DNA from: an uncultured Opitutia bacterium
Lineage (GTDB): Bacteria; Verrucomicrobiota; Verrucomicrobiia; Opitutales; Opitutaceae
Direction: 5' to 3'
DNA: 64,000 bases
Assembly (NCBI GenBank): GCA_903902745.1
Contig: CAIUWA010000018.1
Location: forward strand, 86,915-150,914
Below are positions 1 to 8,109 of this stretch, piece after piece; within the stretch, counting starts at the first letter, position 1, and each line of letters starts with the position of its first letter. The notes under the pieces were generated by a model. It was not told where the DNA came from, made no database searches, and saw only the letters and a program-made list of their open reading frames with translations. Both the position numbers and the translations under genes were made by a program.

Positions 1-834
1 GATGTCGGGACGGCGCTGCTTCGGGTCGTCGGCGGGGAGCGGCTTGTGGACGATCTTCGACTTGCCGCCGACCTGTTTCAGAGTGAGCTCAGCGAGCTGT
101 AGCATGGTGAACTCACCGGGATTACCGAGGTTCATCGGACCTACAATCTCGGTCTGGTTCATGAAACGCACGAAGCCCTCGATCAGGTCGTCCACGTAAC
201 AGAACGAGCGCGTCTGCTGGCCGTCGCCGTAGATGGTGATGTCCTCGCCGCGCAGCGCCTGCACGATGAAGTTCGAAACCACGCGGCCGTCGGCCTCGTG
301 CATCCGCGGGCCGTAGGTGTTAAAGATGCGGATGACGCGGATATCGACGTGGTTCTCGCGGTGATAGTCGAAGAAAAGTGTCTCCGCGCAGCGCTTGCCC
401 TCGTCGTAACACGAGCGCTTGCCGATGGGATTGACATTGCCCCAGTAGCTCTCCGGCTGCGGATGCACCGCGGGATCGCCGTAGACCTCGCTCGTGCTCG
501 CCTGGAACACCCGCGCCTTCACGCGCTTCGCGAGGCCGAGGCAGTTGATCGCGCCCATCACAGAGGTCTTGGTAGTCTTGATCGGGTTGTACTGGTAGTG
601 CGGCGGCGAGGCCGGGCAGGCGAGGTTGTAGATCTGGTCCACCTCGTACTTGAACGGGTCGATGATGTCGTGCCGCACGAACTCAAAACTCGGATGCTCC
701 AGCAGGTGGGCGATGTTGAGCTTCCGCCCCGTGAAATAGTTGTCGAGGCAGACGACTTCGTTGCCGTCCTTGATCAGACGGTCACAAAGATGGGAGCCGA
801 GGAAGCCGGCCCCGCCGGTAACGAGAATACGCAT
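1..834 (-). CDS. UDP-glucuronate decarboxylase (UDP-xylose synthase), 3' end outside window
   Basis: SDR-family enzyme that converts UDP-glucuronate to UDP-xylose, a nucleotide-sugar donor for surface polysaccharides. The reading frame starts at the ATG whose complement is 832-834 and runs off the window edge after 278 codons; the family is usually about 310 residues, so some 30-40 residues are missing. The N-terminus carries the NAD-binding glycine motif [10 protein letters not shown] (residues 7-16). The catalytic pair is Y143 and K147 in YDEGK, and the UXS-typical segment [10 protein letters not shown] is at 72-81. The motif set separates it from UDP-glucose epimerases. A palindromic repeat lies immediately upstream. 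Family assignment is strong; the exact substrate is inferred from the motifs. Confidence 0.9.
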   Translation of the reverse strand, partial: MRILVTGGAGFLGSHLCDRLIKDGNEVVCLDNYFTGRKLNIAHLLEHPSFEFVRHDIIDPFKYEVDQIYNLACPASPPHYQYNPIKTTKTSVMGAINCLGLAKRVKARVFQASTSEVYGDPAVHPQPESYWGNVNPIGKRSCYDEGKRCAETLFFDYHRENHVDIRVIRIFNTYGPRMHEADGRVVSNFIVQALRGEDITIYGDGQQTRSFCYVDDLIEGFVRFMNQTEIVGPMNLGNPGEFTMLQLAELTLKQVGGKSKIVHKPLPADDPKQRRPDI

Positions 835-882
835 GCATCACAGACTTGGAAAAACCGGCCAGGTTCGCCAGCAAAACCTTGC

Positions 883-960
883 TTTCACGCAGAGGCGCGG
901 AGAACGCAGAGTAATCCACTGAGGATCGATCACTGCGTCCTCTGCGCCTCTGAGTGAAAA
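883..960. repeat. Palindromic intergenic repeat, 'GCAGAGGCGC' family, copy 1
   Basis: Left arm 883-912 (TTTCACGCAGAGGCGCGGAG...) and right arm 932-960 are near-perfect reverse complements around a loop of about 20 bases. The element fills the gap between the divergently placed UDP-glucuronate decarboxylase start and the 3' end of tgt. A related copy lies at 3733-3814 (shared core: ACGNAGGCNCGGAGA). It looks like a REP-type mobile hairpin or a bidirectional terminator-like structure; there is no T-tract, so a simple intrinsic terminator is less likely. Confidence 0.7.
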
Positions 961-964
961 ATTC

Positions 965-2107
965 CTACCGCGCCGCTGCTCCCGTTTCGTAGCGCGCAAT
1001 CCAGGACAAGTGCCAGGAGGCGTAATCGCCGGCCTCGATGTGCGCGCGGGCCTGGGCCATGAGATCGAGGTAGAAGTGCAGGTTGTGGATCGTGAGCAGT
1101 GTGCAGCTCAGGATTTCGCCCGCGAGGGTGAGGTGACGGAGATAGGCCCGGGAAAAATTCGCCGTGTAGTTGGCCAGACCCTCTACGATCGGCCGCGGGT
1201 CGCTACGGTATTTTTCGTTGCGCAGGTTCAGCGGGCCGTCGGGCGTGAAGACGAGGCCGTTGCGCGCCACGCGCGTCGGCAACACGCAGTCGAACATGTC
1301 CACGCCCAGCGCGATCATCTTCAAGAGCTGCGGCGGCGTGCCGAGGCCCATCGTATAGCGGGGCTTGTCCGCCGGCAGGAAGGGCGTGGTCGCGGCAACC
1401 TGCTTCAGCATTTCCGGCTCCGGCTCGCCGACGCTCACGCCGCCGACGGCGTAGCCGGGAAAATCCAGCGCGGCCAGCGACTCAGCCGCCTCGCGGCGCA
1501 GGTCGTCAAAGGTCGAGCCCTGCACGATGGCAAACACGTGGTGCCCCGCCGCCAGAAAGCCGCTGTCGGTCGCGATCTGCCGGCATTGTTGCGCCCAGCG
1601 ATAGCTCCGGGCCACCGCCTTCGCGCAGGCCTCGCGCTCGCAGGGCCAGGGCGGGCATTCGTCGATGACCATCGCGATATCGCTGCCGAGGTTCTGCTGG
1701 ATGCCCATCACCTCGCGCGGGCCGAGAAAGAGTTTGGCCCCGTCGAGGTGCGACTGGAACGCCACGCCGTCGTCGCGGATGTCGCGCAGCTTCGCCAGGC
1801 TGAAGACCTGAAACCCGCCGCTGTCGGTGAGGATGGGACCGTCCCAACCCATGAACTTGTGCAGGCCGCCCAAGTCGCGGATGAGCTCGGATCCGGGGCG
1901 CAGGTTGAGGTGATAGGTGTTGCCGAGGATGACCTGGGCGCCGATTTCGCGCAGATGAGTGGGCGTGATGGACTTAACCGTCCCTTGGGTGCCGACCGGC
2001 ATGAAGATCGGCGTCTCGATCATGCCGTGCCGGGTCCGCAGCCGTCCGCGCCGGGCGGCGGTGGCTGTATCGGTCCGCAAAAGCTCAAAGTGGTCGGTCT
2101 TGGGCAC
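965..2107 (-). CDS. tgt: Queuine/preQ1 tRNA-guanine transglycosylase, zinc-ligand-less
   Basis: Exchanges the wobble guanine of GUN-anticodon tRNAs for preQ1 in queuosine synthesis. The 380-residue length and the whole core match the family: D95 in TDSGGFQ, D149 in DECPPWP and the nucleophile D273 in GVDMFDCVLPTR, followed by the RNA-binding loop. Oddly, the zinc site is gone. Where the family has C-x-C-x2-C (aligned without gaps to E. coli ECDCYTC), this protein has EGLANYT at 309-315, so G310, A312 and T315 replace the three cysteines; the fourth ligand, H341 in TIHNL, remains. The frame is intact on both sides, so this is not a frameshift artefact. The start is GTG at 2107. The gene is divergent from trpG/pabA. 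Confidence 0.93.
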   Translation of the reverse strand: MPKTDHFELLRTDTATAARRGRLRTRHGMIETPIFMPVGTQGTVKSITPTHLREIGAQVILGNTYHLNLRPGSELIRDLGGLHKFMGWDGPILTDSGGFQVFSLAKLRDIRDDGVAFQSHLDGAKLFLGPREVMGIQQNLGSDIAMVIDECPPWPCEREACAKAVARSYRWAQQCRQIATDSGFLAAGHHVFAIVQGSTFDDLRREAAESLAALDFPGYAVGGVSVGEPEPEMLKQVAATTPFLPADKPRYTMGLGTPPQLLKMIALGVDMFDCVLPTRVARNGLVFTPDGPLNLRNEKYRSDPRPIVEGLANYTANFSRAYLRHLTLAGEILSCTLLTIHNLHFYLDLMAQARAHIEAGDYASWHLSWIARYETGAAAR

Positions 2108-2147
2108 GGTTCCACCCTACCCGCACGCTTGACCCCCCTGTCAACCT

Positions 2148-2732
2148 ATGGGTAATTGCCTGCAAGTGCTGCTCGTCATCGACAACTACGATTCCTTCAC
2201 CTTCAACCTCGTCCAATATTTCGGTCAACTGGGCGTGGAACAGCGCGTTTTTCGCAACAACGAGATCACCCCCGCCCAAGCCCTCGCCCTCAACCCGGAC
2301 CGGGTACTGATTTCGCCGGGGCCGTGCTCGCCAGCCGAGGCCGGGGTGTCGCTCGACATGATCAAGGCGTTCGCCGGTAAAAAGCCCATCTTCGGCGTCT
2401 GTCTCGGCCATCAGTCGATCGGCCATTATTTCGGCGGCAAGGTCGTTCGCGCCGGGCGCCTGATGCACGGCAAAACCTCGCCGATTTTGCACAAGGATAC
2501 TGATCTCTTTCGCGGTCTGCCGCAGGGTTTTGCCGCCACCCGCTACCATTCGCTTCTGGTCGAGCGCGCCTCCCTTCCCTCATGCCTCGCGATCACGGCC
2601 GAGACGGCCGAGGGCGAGATCATGGGCCTGCGCCACCAGTCGCTCCCGATCTGGGGAGTCCAGTTCCACCCCGAGTCCATCGCCACGGAAGGCGGCATGA
2701 ACATTCTCAAGAATTTCCTGTCGCTCAACTGA
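2148..2732 (+). CDS. Anthranilate / aminodeoxychorismate synthase glutamine amidotransferase subunit
   Basis: Class I glutamine amidotransferase that releases ammonia from glutamine for the chorismate-using partner subunit (TrpE or PabB). Visible landmarks are [15 protein letters not shown] near the N-terminus, the nucleophile elbow GVCLGHQ with C85, and the His/Glu dyad in QFHPES near residue 175. TrpG and PabA cannot be told apart from sequence alone, and in many bacteria one protein serves both pathways, so no symbol is given. The ATG at 2148 adds six residues before the usual start; a GTG at 2166 giving MLLVIDNYD is a good alternative. No partner subunit is adjacent; nrdR follows after 6 bases. 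Confidence 0.9.
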   Translation: MGNCLQVLLVIDNYDSFTFNLVQYFGQLGVEQRVFRNNEITPAQALALNPDRVLISPGPCSPAEAGVSLDMIKAFAGKKPIFGVCLGHQSIGHYFGGKVVRAGRLMHGKTSPILHKDTDLFRGLPQGFAATRYHSLLVERASLPSCLAITAETAEGEIMGLRHQSLPIWGVQFHPESIATEGGMNILKNFLSLN

Positions 2733-2738
2733 TCCGCC

Positions 2739-3206
2739 ATGCGCTGCCCCAAGTGTACTTCCATTGAGGACAAGGTCATCGACTCCCGCATCAGCAAGGA
2801 GGGCAATACCATCCGCCGCCGCCGGGAGTGCCTCGAATGCGGTAACCGTTTCACGACGACCGAGTCCCTGGTGCGCGACGGCATGATCGTCATCAAGCGC
2901 GATGGCCGCCGCGAGGACTTCGTCCGTGAGAAGCTCAACCACGCCGTCCGCGCCGCCTGTCACAAGCGCCCGGTCGACGCCGAGCAGATGACCATGCTGG
3001 TGGAGGATGTCATGGACGTGCTCGAGGCCCAGTATGAGAGCGAGATCCCCTCGCAGGCCATCGGCGACGCCGTCATGCAGCGCCTGCGCCGCATCGACCA
3101 GGTCGCCTATGTGCGCTTCGCCAGCGTCTACAAGGAATTCCGCGACGTCGGCGAGTTCGTCGACGAGATCAGCAGCCTGGGCAAGCCGAAGCCGGAGAAC
3201 CAGTGA
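2739..3206 (+). CDS. nrdR: Transcriptional repressor NrdR
   Basis: Regulator of ribonucleotide reductase genes that senses ATP/dATP. The 155-residue protein has the full family layout: an N-terminal zinc ribbon with C3, C6, C31 and C34 (MRCPKC, RRRECLECG), then an ATP-cone domain (about 46-136) opening with VIKRDGRREDF. Length is typical. It lies 6 bases after the amidotransferase gene and is followed by an unrelated small gene, so the three may share a transcript. No NrdR box or nrd gene is visible here. Confidence 0.96.
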   Translation: MRCPKCTSIEDKVIDSRISKEGNTIRRRRECLECGNRFTTTESLVRDGMIVIKRDGRREDFVREKLNHAVRAACHKRPVDAEQMTMLVEDVMDVLEAQYESEIPSQAIGDAVMQRLRRIDQVAYVRFASVYKEFRDVGEFVDEISSLGKPKPENQ

Positions 3207-3231
3207 CCCGCGTCCGGGGTTTGCCAACCGA

Positions 3232-3738
3232 ATGTCCGCCCTCCCCCGCGACGACCTACGCCGGCTCCATTTCATCAACGCGCTGTTCGCCCACGTCACG
3301 GGCCACGACCTTTACCTCGCGGAGCAAATCAAGGGAGCGATCACGTTCAGCCTGACGGAACTCGCCGCGCAGACCAAGGCCCACCCCGAGTTCGCCGCAA
3401 AATACGACGCCGGGTTCAACGCCGCGGCTGCCGACCTGCTCGCCAAGCTTTTTGCAGATCTGCCGCGCCGGGGCTTTTTCCACTGGGATGCCGCTCTCAC
3501 GCCCGCCTCCGCGACGCCGCTCTTCGCCCGGGCCGAGCTGATGGCGGGCCTCCGCCATCTCGCGCCCTACCGCGAATCCACCCTGCTCGTCACCAACCTC
3601 CGCCCCGCGCTGATCCCGCCCAGCCGCCGGGCCACGCCGCGCCGGCAGCGCGACTACGAGGAAGCCCTCGCCTTCGTCCGCGCCCTCACCGCCGCCCGCA
3701 CGGCCCGCACGGCCGATTTGCAGCTGCTGTTCCTTTAG
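3232..3738 (+). CDS. Hypothetical protein, 168 aa
   Basis: I do not recognise the family. The ATG at 3232 lies 25 bases after the nrdR stop; a longer in-frame extension upstream would overlap nrdR and is a shadow. The product is alanine- and arginine-rich, soluble-looking, with helical segments and no signal peptide or membrane span. It opens MSALPRDDLRRLHFINALF. The TAG stop lies inside the left arm of a palindromic repeat (3733-3814). GC-rich third positions and tight spacing support it being a real gene. Confidence 0.65.
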   Translation: MSALPRDDLRRLHFINALFAHVTGHDLYLAEQIKGAITFSLTELAAQTKAHPEFAAKYDAGFNAAAADLLAKLFADLPRRGFFHWDAALTPASATPLFARAELMAGLRHLAPYRESTLLVTNLRPALIPPSRRATPRRQRDYEEALAFVRALTAARTARTADLQLLFL

Positions 3739-3814
3739 CCACGGAGGCACGGAGAGCACCGAGATCGAACTCCGAAGGAGATTCCTCCGTGACCTCTGCG
3801 CCTCTGTGGCTTAA
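3733..3814. repeat. Palindromic intergenic repeat, 'GCAGAGGCGC' family, copy 2
   Basis: Left arm TTTAGCCACGGAGGCACGG (from 3734) and right arm ending CTCTGTGGCTTAAT are reverse complements with a few mismatches, around a central GAACTCCGAAGGAGATTCC segment. It resembles copy 1 at 883-960 in arm sequence and size. Its left arm supplies the stop codon of the upstream gene and its right arm ends about 10 bases before the HIT gene start. Confidence 0.7.
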
Positions 3815-3824
3815 TTTCAGGTAA

Positions 3825-4166
3825 ATGCCGAAGACCCTTTTCCAGAAAATCATCGACCGCGAAATCCCGGCGAAGATCGAGCACGAGGACGAACACTGCA
3901 TCGTCATCCACGACATCCAGCCGCAGGCACCGGTGCATCTGCTCATCATCCCGAAGACGGTGATCCCGCGCGTGGAGGCCGCAACTACCGCTGACCAAGC
4001 CGTGCTCGGGCATCTCTTCCTCACCGCCGGCCTGCTGGCGAAAAAACTCCAGCTCGCGAACGGCTTTCGCCTCGTCGTCAACAACGGCCCCGACGCCAGC
4101 GAAACCGTCCCGCACCTCCATGTGCATCTGCTCGCCAAGCGCCAGCTGACCTGGCCGCCGGGATAA
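3825..4166 (+). CDS. HIT family nucleotide-binding protein (HinT-like)
   Basis: Histidine-triad purine nucleotide phosphoramidase family, cytosolic. The 113 residues match HinT length. The diagnostic triad is HLHVHLLAK near residues 97-105, preceded by the family signature NNGPDASETVPHLH. The N-terminal LFQKIIDREIPAKI and the HDIQPQAPVHLLIIPK strand are also typical. Family members hydrolyse AMP- or GMP-lysine type adducts; the physiological substrate here is unknown. Confidence 0.93.
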   Translation: MPKTLFQKIIDREIPAKIEHEDEHCIVIHDIQPQAPVHLLIIPKTVIPRVEAATTADQAVLGHLFLTAGLLAKKLQLANGFRLVVNNGPDASETVPHLHVHLLAKRQLTWPPG

Positions 4167-4167
4167 T

Positions 4168-4617
4168 ATGAAGGAAGTAAGGAATCGTCTTCTCGTGCTT
4201 GGTTTCGCATGCGCAGCATTCATGGAATGCGGCTGCATCCACCAGCTGACGCCAGAGGAAGTGGTTCGCGCGATGGCGCAGAGAGAGCATGCATGGAAGG
4301 AAAGTCTTCTCAGTCGCTACGATTTGGATGAACTTTTAGCGTTTCTCCGGAAGACCATAGTCGAAACAAAACAATGGAATGGCCTTGATCTAAGTACCGC
4401 GAGAGTCGAGTCGGCATGGACGATTGGTGATTGTAAGATGTACTCTGGTGATTGGTATTTCGGGACTTTCGATATAGAAAAAGACGATTTTATTCTGAGC
4501 ACAAATTTTCTGCGTGAAGGCTACGCACTTGACATCAAGTGCATACGGGAGGGGAAAAACAAATTTCGAATAGTTAGCATCACGAGTGGAAAATTTTCGG
4601 ACGAAATAGTGCGCTGA
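4168..4617 (+). CDS. Hypothetical exported protein, possible lipoprotein, AT-rich
   Basis: Unrecognised 149-residue protein. Residues 1-23 look like a signal sequence with a basic start (MKEVRNR), a hydrophobic core and a cysteine context MECGC that only loosely fits a lipobox, so lipidation is uncertain. The rest is mixed alpha/beta with several aromatic residues (SGDWYFGTFD). It begins one base after the HIT stop. Its base composition is strikingly more AT-rich than its neighbours, with AAA, GAT and TTT codons, which suggests recent acquisition. A short hairpin follows the stop. Confidence 0.6.
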   Translation: MKEVRNRLLVLGFACAAFMECGCIHQLTPEEVVRAMAQREHAWKESLLSRYDLDELLAFLRKTIVETKQWNGLDLSTARVESAWTIGDCKMYSGDWYFGTFDIEKDDFILSTNFLREGYALDIKCIREGKNKFRIVSITSGKFSDEIVR

Positions 4618-4624
4618 GTCTAAC

Positions 4625-4646
4625 GGCGGATTGAGGATAATCCGCC
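4625..4646. repeat. Short hairpin GGCGGATT-6-AATCCGCC
   Basis: A perfect 8-base-pair stem (4625-4632 with 4639-4646) around a 6-base loop, followed by CTACCT. It sits between the convergent ends of the AT-rich gene and dprA, so it could act as a bidirectional stem-loop, although there is no T-tract. A relative ending in the same CGCCCTACCT lies near 25339-25363. Confidence 0.55.
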
Positions 4647-4658
4647 CTACCTCTTTGT

Positions 4659-5786
4659 TCACCCTCGCGCCTCGAACATTCCGTCCGCGTGTTTCGCGAT
4701 GAGGCGCTTCAGCTCCAGCATCATCAGTATCGCGGAAACCTGCGCGGCGGACAGGTCTGTTTGCGCTGCCAGGGCGTCGGGCGAGAGGATCGATCCGCCG
4801 CGGAAGCACTCGAAGACCCGCGCTTCGTCGTCCGTGAGGGTCGCGGGCCGGCCCGCGACCACATCCACGGCTTTTTCGCCAATCGCGGCCGGGCGCAGGC
4901 CGTCGAGGTAGCTCAACTCGGACAGGATGTCATCCACGCTGGTCAGCAGCGTTGCGCCGTCGCGGATGAGCTGGTGACAGCCCGCGCTGGAATTCTGGTC
5001 GATGCGCCCCGGCACCGCGAAGAGCAGCCGGCCCTGCTCGCCGGCGAAGCGCGCCGTGATCATCGCGCCGCCGCTCACGTCGCTTTCCACCACCACCACC
5101 GCCTCGCACATGCCCGAGACGATGCGGTTGCGCATCGCGAACGACTGCTTGTCGGCGCGGCGGCCAAACGGAAATTCCGACAGGATCGCCCCCGTCTCCT
5201 CCAGCTGGCGATAAAGCCCGAGGTTTTCGGGCGGATAAATGAGGTCGATGCCCGTGCCGAGCACGGCGGCGGTTTTGCCGCCGGCGGCCAGCGCGCCCTC
5301 ATGGGCCGCGGTATCGATGCCCCGAGCCAGGCCGCTCACCACGCAGAAGCCCAGCCGCGCCAGCTCGCCACCGAGCTTTTTGGCGATGCTTTGCCCGTAC
5401 AAGGTCGTCCGCCGCGAACCGACGATCGCGATGCACGGCTCCGGGAACTCATGGCGGCCCCGGCGGTAGAGCCCGATCGGCGGGTCGTTGATCTCCTTGA
5501 GTAATTTCGGATAGCCAGGATCCCGCGTCGTGATGAACGCCACGCCCGCCTGCGCCATGCGCTGTTCCTCGCGGGCGAGATCGAAATGGTCGCGCCAGCC
5601 GGTAATCGTCGTGCTGATCACGGGGCCCACGCCCTTCACGGACGAAAGCCGGTGCGCGCCGGCCGTGAACACCGCGCGCGGATCGCCGTCGAGTTCGGCG
5701 AGCAATCGGTTGAGCGTGATCGGCCCGATGTTGGGCAGCGCGTTCAGGACCAAAAACGCCTGCTGCTCGGTCAACTCGCTGCTCAT
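4659..5786 (-). CDS. dprA: DNA-processing protein DprA (natural transformation)
   Basis: Binds incoming single-stranded DNA and loads RecA during transformation. The 375-residue protein shows an N-terminal helix-hairpin region (TLNRLLAE, VKGVGPVIS at about 50-58), the Rossmann-like core with IVGSRRTTLYG (GSR at 123-125), SGLARGIDTAAH, GTGIDLIYPPEN and VVESDVSGGAMITARFA, and a C-terminal winged-helix-like region from about 305. Length and motif order are typical. It stands alone on the minus strand between two repeat elements. Confidence 0.95.
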   Translation of the reverse strand: MSSELTEQQAFLVLNALPNIGPITLNRLLAELDGDPRAVFTAGAHRLSSVKGVGPVISTTITGWRDHFDLAREEQRMAQAGVAFITTRDPGYPKLLKEINDPPIGLYRRGRHEFPEPCIAIVGSRRTTLYGQSIAKKLGGELARLGFCVVSGLARGIDTAAHEGALAAGGKTAAVLGTGIDLIYPPENLGLYRQLEETGAILSEFPFGRRADKQSFAMRNRIVSGMCEAVVVVESDVSGGAMITARFAGEQGRLLFAVPGRIDQNSSAGCHQLIRDGATLLTSVDDILSELSYLDGLRPAAIGEKAVDVVAGRPATLTDDEARVFECFRGGSILSPDALAAQTDLSAAQVSAILMMLELKRLIAKHADGMFEARG

Positions 5787-5896
5787 GGCGGCACTGTAGG
5801 AGCGCCTTCACGCCACGACCAAGGGAAAAACGGGCCGGAGAAGATTTGTGTCGCGCGGGTGAAAGATTTGCCGCGCGGGATACGTTGGGGGCGCAT

Positions 5897-5991
5897 GGTT
5901 GGGAGTTGGTAGTTGGCAGTTGGGAATTCGTAAGGTCCCGGACTGTCTTCCCAACGACCAACTACCAACTGCTAACTACCAATTCCAAATT
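5897..5991. repeat. Palindromic GTTGG-rich intergenic repeat
   Basis: The left arm (about 5897-5925, GGTTGGGAGTTGGTAGTTGG) and right arm (about 5950-5991, CCCAACGACCAACTACCAAC) are near-reverse complements, each internally a degenerate repeat of a GTTGG/GTTAG unit. The right arm touches the nnr stop codon (5990-5992). Possible long stem-loop of a mobile palindrome family; a looser relative made of GATTTGGG-type units lies in 27066-27180. Confidence 0.6.
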
Positions 5992-7507
5992 ACTCCGCGC
6001 AGCGCAGCGCCGACGGCAAGAACTCCAGCAACTGCGTCGTCTGCACCGCGACCTGGCCATGCGCGCGCGCCAGCAAATCCGCAGCGAGTCCGTGCCAGAC
6101 GGTTCCGCGGCAGGCGGCGAGCAGCGGATCACCGGGCGTCTGCGCGAGCTGTGTGCCAATGATGCCGGCGAGCAGGTCACCGCTGCCACCTCGCGCCAGC
6201 ACGGGGCCGCCGAAGGGACTGTAGAATCCCTTTTCATCGTGCGTGATCGCCGTCAACCGGCCCTTGAGTACCACCACTGCGCCACTCGCCTTCTGAAATT
6301 CGCGGAAGTCGCCGCCGGCCAGGATTCGCATGAATTCGCCGCGATGCGGCGTCAGCACGCGCGGGGCTTTTCCCGCGCGCACAATGTCGCGTTGCAGGGC
6401 ATCCGCATCCAGCAGCAGCGGCACCGGGGACAGTTCGACCACGTTCTTGACCAGGGCGAGCGTCTCCGCCTCCTGGCCCAGGCCCGGGCCGATCACGAGC
6501 GCCGAGGCGCGCTCGAGCCGCGAGAGGAGCAGGTGCCGGCCCTCCAGGGCGAGGCCGCCCTCCGGGGTCTCGGGCCAGCCGACCCACATCGCCTCCGGCG
6601 CGCGCGCGGCAAACGCGGCCGCCAGCGATTCGGGCACGAAGGCCGTCACCAGTCCCGCGCCGCTGCGCAAAGCCGCCAGCACGGTCATCAGCACCGCACC
6701 CGGATAACTGCGCGATCCGCCCAGCACGAAAACATGGCCGTAGTCGCGCTTGTCCGAATCGGGCGCGCGAAGTGCAGCCAGCGGAGCCAGGATCGAAGGC
6801 GTGAGCACGTTCAGCCGTGACTCGACCGGAACATCGTCGAAGAAGCCGAGATTCAGATACCGCAGTCTCCCGACCACCTCCGCGCGGGATGAATCCACCA
6901 CGGGCATCTTCACCACCCCGGTGGCATAGGTGAAGTCGGCGCGGAAAACCGCCGACAAATCCTTCTGCTCTCCGTCACCCAGGCCGCTCGGCAAATCCAC
7001 CGCGGCGCGGAGCCGCACCGGCAGGGCATTCACCCGCGCCAGCAGGGCCGCGACCACGGCATCGACCGGCGGGCGGAATTGAAAACCAAAAATGCCGTCG
7101 AGACTGAGATCGTAGGCGGAAGCCAGGTCGGCGACCTGGCCGACAACGGCGACCCGGCCGGGTGCGGCGTGCACGAGTTGCCGGTAGGCTCGGATGGCCA
7201 GCGGGCGCAGCGCGCGCTCGCCAAAGACCAGGCATACTTCGGCGCGGGCGGAGGGAAATTTTTTGAGCAGCGCCTGCGTGGCCAGCAGGGCGTCCCCGCC
7301 ATTGTGTCCCTTCCCCGCTAGCACGAGGATGCGGGCGGTGGCCGGAAGGCCGGCGATCTCCTCGAAGTCGCGCTGCACCGCCTCCGCGAGAGCACGGCCC
7401 GCCCGTTCCATCGCGGGCCATTCCCTGGCCTCGTCTCCGGCAAACAAACGCGCCTCCAGTTGGCGGGTCTCGGTGCACGACAAAACGGGATGCTTCGGAA
7501 AAATCAT
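5990..7507 (-). CDS. nnr: Bifunctional NAD(P)H-hydrate epimerase / ADP-dependent NAD(P)H-hydrate dehydratase
   Basis: Repairs damaged NAD(P)H hydrates: the N-terminal YjeF domain epimerises R/S-NADHX and the C-terminal ribokinase-like domain dehydrates the S form using ADP. With the ATG at 7507 (MIFPKHPVLSC) the protein is 504 residues. The N-terminal domain carries AGKGHNGGDALL (about 64-75). The C-terminal domain carries VLGGSRSYPGAVLM, the LTPHRGEF segment and the nucleotide site ARGGSGDLLAGIIG. A longer in-frame extension overlaps the next gene and is rejected. The start lies just 2 bases beyond the TGA of the upstream gene, indicating coupling in pdxJ-acpS-unknown-nnr. Confidence 0.94.
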   Translation of the reverse strand: MIFPKHPVLSCTETRQLEARLFAGDEAREWPAMERAGRALAEAVQRDFEEIAGLPATARILVLAGKGHNGGDALLATQALLKKFPSARAEVCLVFGERALRPLAIRAYRQLVHAAPGRVAVVGQVADLASAYDLSLDGIFGFQFRPPVDAVVAALLARVNALPVRLRAAVDLPSGLGDGEQKDLSAVFRADFTYATGVVKMPVVDSSRAEVVGRLRYLNLGFFDDVPVESRLNVLTPSILAPLAALRAPDSDKRDYGHVFVLGGSRSYPGAVLMTVLAALRSGAGLVTAFVPESLAAAFAARAPEAMWVGWPETPEGGLALEGRHLLLSRLERASALVIGPGLGQEAETLALVKNVVELSPVPLLLDADALQRDIVRAGKAPRVLTPHRGEFMRILAGGDFREFQKASGAVVVLKGRLTAITHDEKGFYSPFGGPVLARGGSGDLLAGIIGTQLAQTPGDPLLAACRGTVWHGLAADLLARAHGQVAVQTTQLLEFLPSALRCAE

Positions 7508-7509
7508 GG

Positions 7510-8109
7510 TCAGGGACGGCCGGCGCCGGGTCCCGTCTGGGGGGGCGGCGGCAGCGGATTGGGGGTGGCTTGCTCCCGCTTCGGGCTGAACGTTTCGCGG
7601 GCGGCGTCGGTGAACGCCCGCACATTCTCCTCCCGGACCTGACGCATCCATTCCGCCCGGTCGCCCGGCAGCTCAGTGAATTGCAGCGGCGAGTTTTCCT
7701 TGATGCCGCGCGTGAGGATCGGGCGCGTCAGCCGCGGAATGGAGCGGAAATAATTGTGGTCGCCCGTCCGAATGACCTCGAAGCAGTCGGTGTAGGCCCG
7801 GGCCTCGGAATTCCACAGGGCCACCTCCGTGACATCATTTTCCCAAACGGCAAAGCGCCCCCACTCTTCAAAGACCGCCTCAATGGCGGTGAGCCGCGGG
7901 GCGGCCAGGACGATGGGGGCCTCGGGCTTGTCCGCCACCACGGCCGCCGGGGCCGGTGGCGCAGGCGGATGCGGCAGCGACCACACGAAGAGTGCGCCGA
8001 GCAGGAAGCCGAGCATGACCCACGAGGGGGTCTTGGAGAGCCGGGAGACGGACGGCGCCGGGGCCTCGGTTGATTCGGGCTCGTCCATGGCGCGCATTCC
8101 TCCGCTCAC
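7510..8109 (-). CDS. Hypothetical membrane-anchored protein
   Basis: A 199-residue protein with one N-terminal transmembrane segment (WVMLGFLLGALFVWSLP, about residues 30-46), a Pro/Ala linker, a globular part with WGRFAVWENDVTEVALWN, and a proline-rich tail. It probably faces the periplasm. The chosen GTG start gives a 4-base GTGA overlap with the acpS stop; ATGs 12 and 21 bases further in are alternatives. It is tightly sandwiched between acpS and nnr, suggesting translational coupling, but I see no link to a known function. Confidence 0.7.
   Translation of the reverse strand: MSGGMRAMDEPESTEAPAPSVSRLSKTPSWVMLGFLLGALFVWSLPHPPAPPAPAAVVADKPEAPIVLAAPRLTAIEAVFEEWGRFAVWENDVTEVALWNSEARAYTDCFEVIRTGDHNYFRSIPRLTRPILTRGIKENSPLQFTELPGDRAEWMRQVREENVRAFTDAARETFSPKREQATPNPLPPPPQTGPGAGRP

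Noticed and set aside
298..957. 219-codon plus-strand frame across the UDP-glucuronate decarboxylase gene
   Set aside because: Lies opposite a clear SDR enzyme and its end is inside a palindromic repeat.
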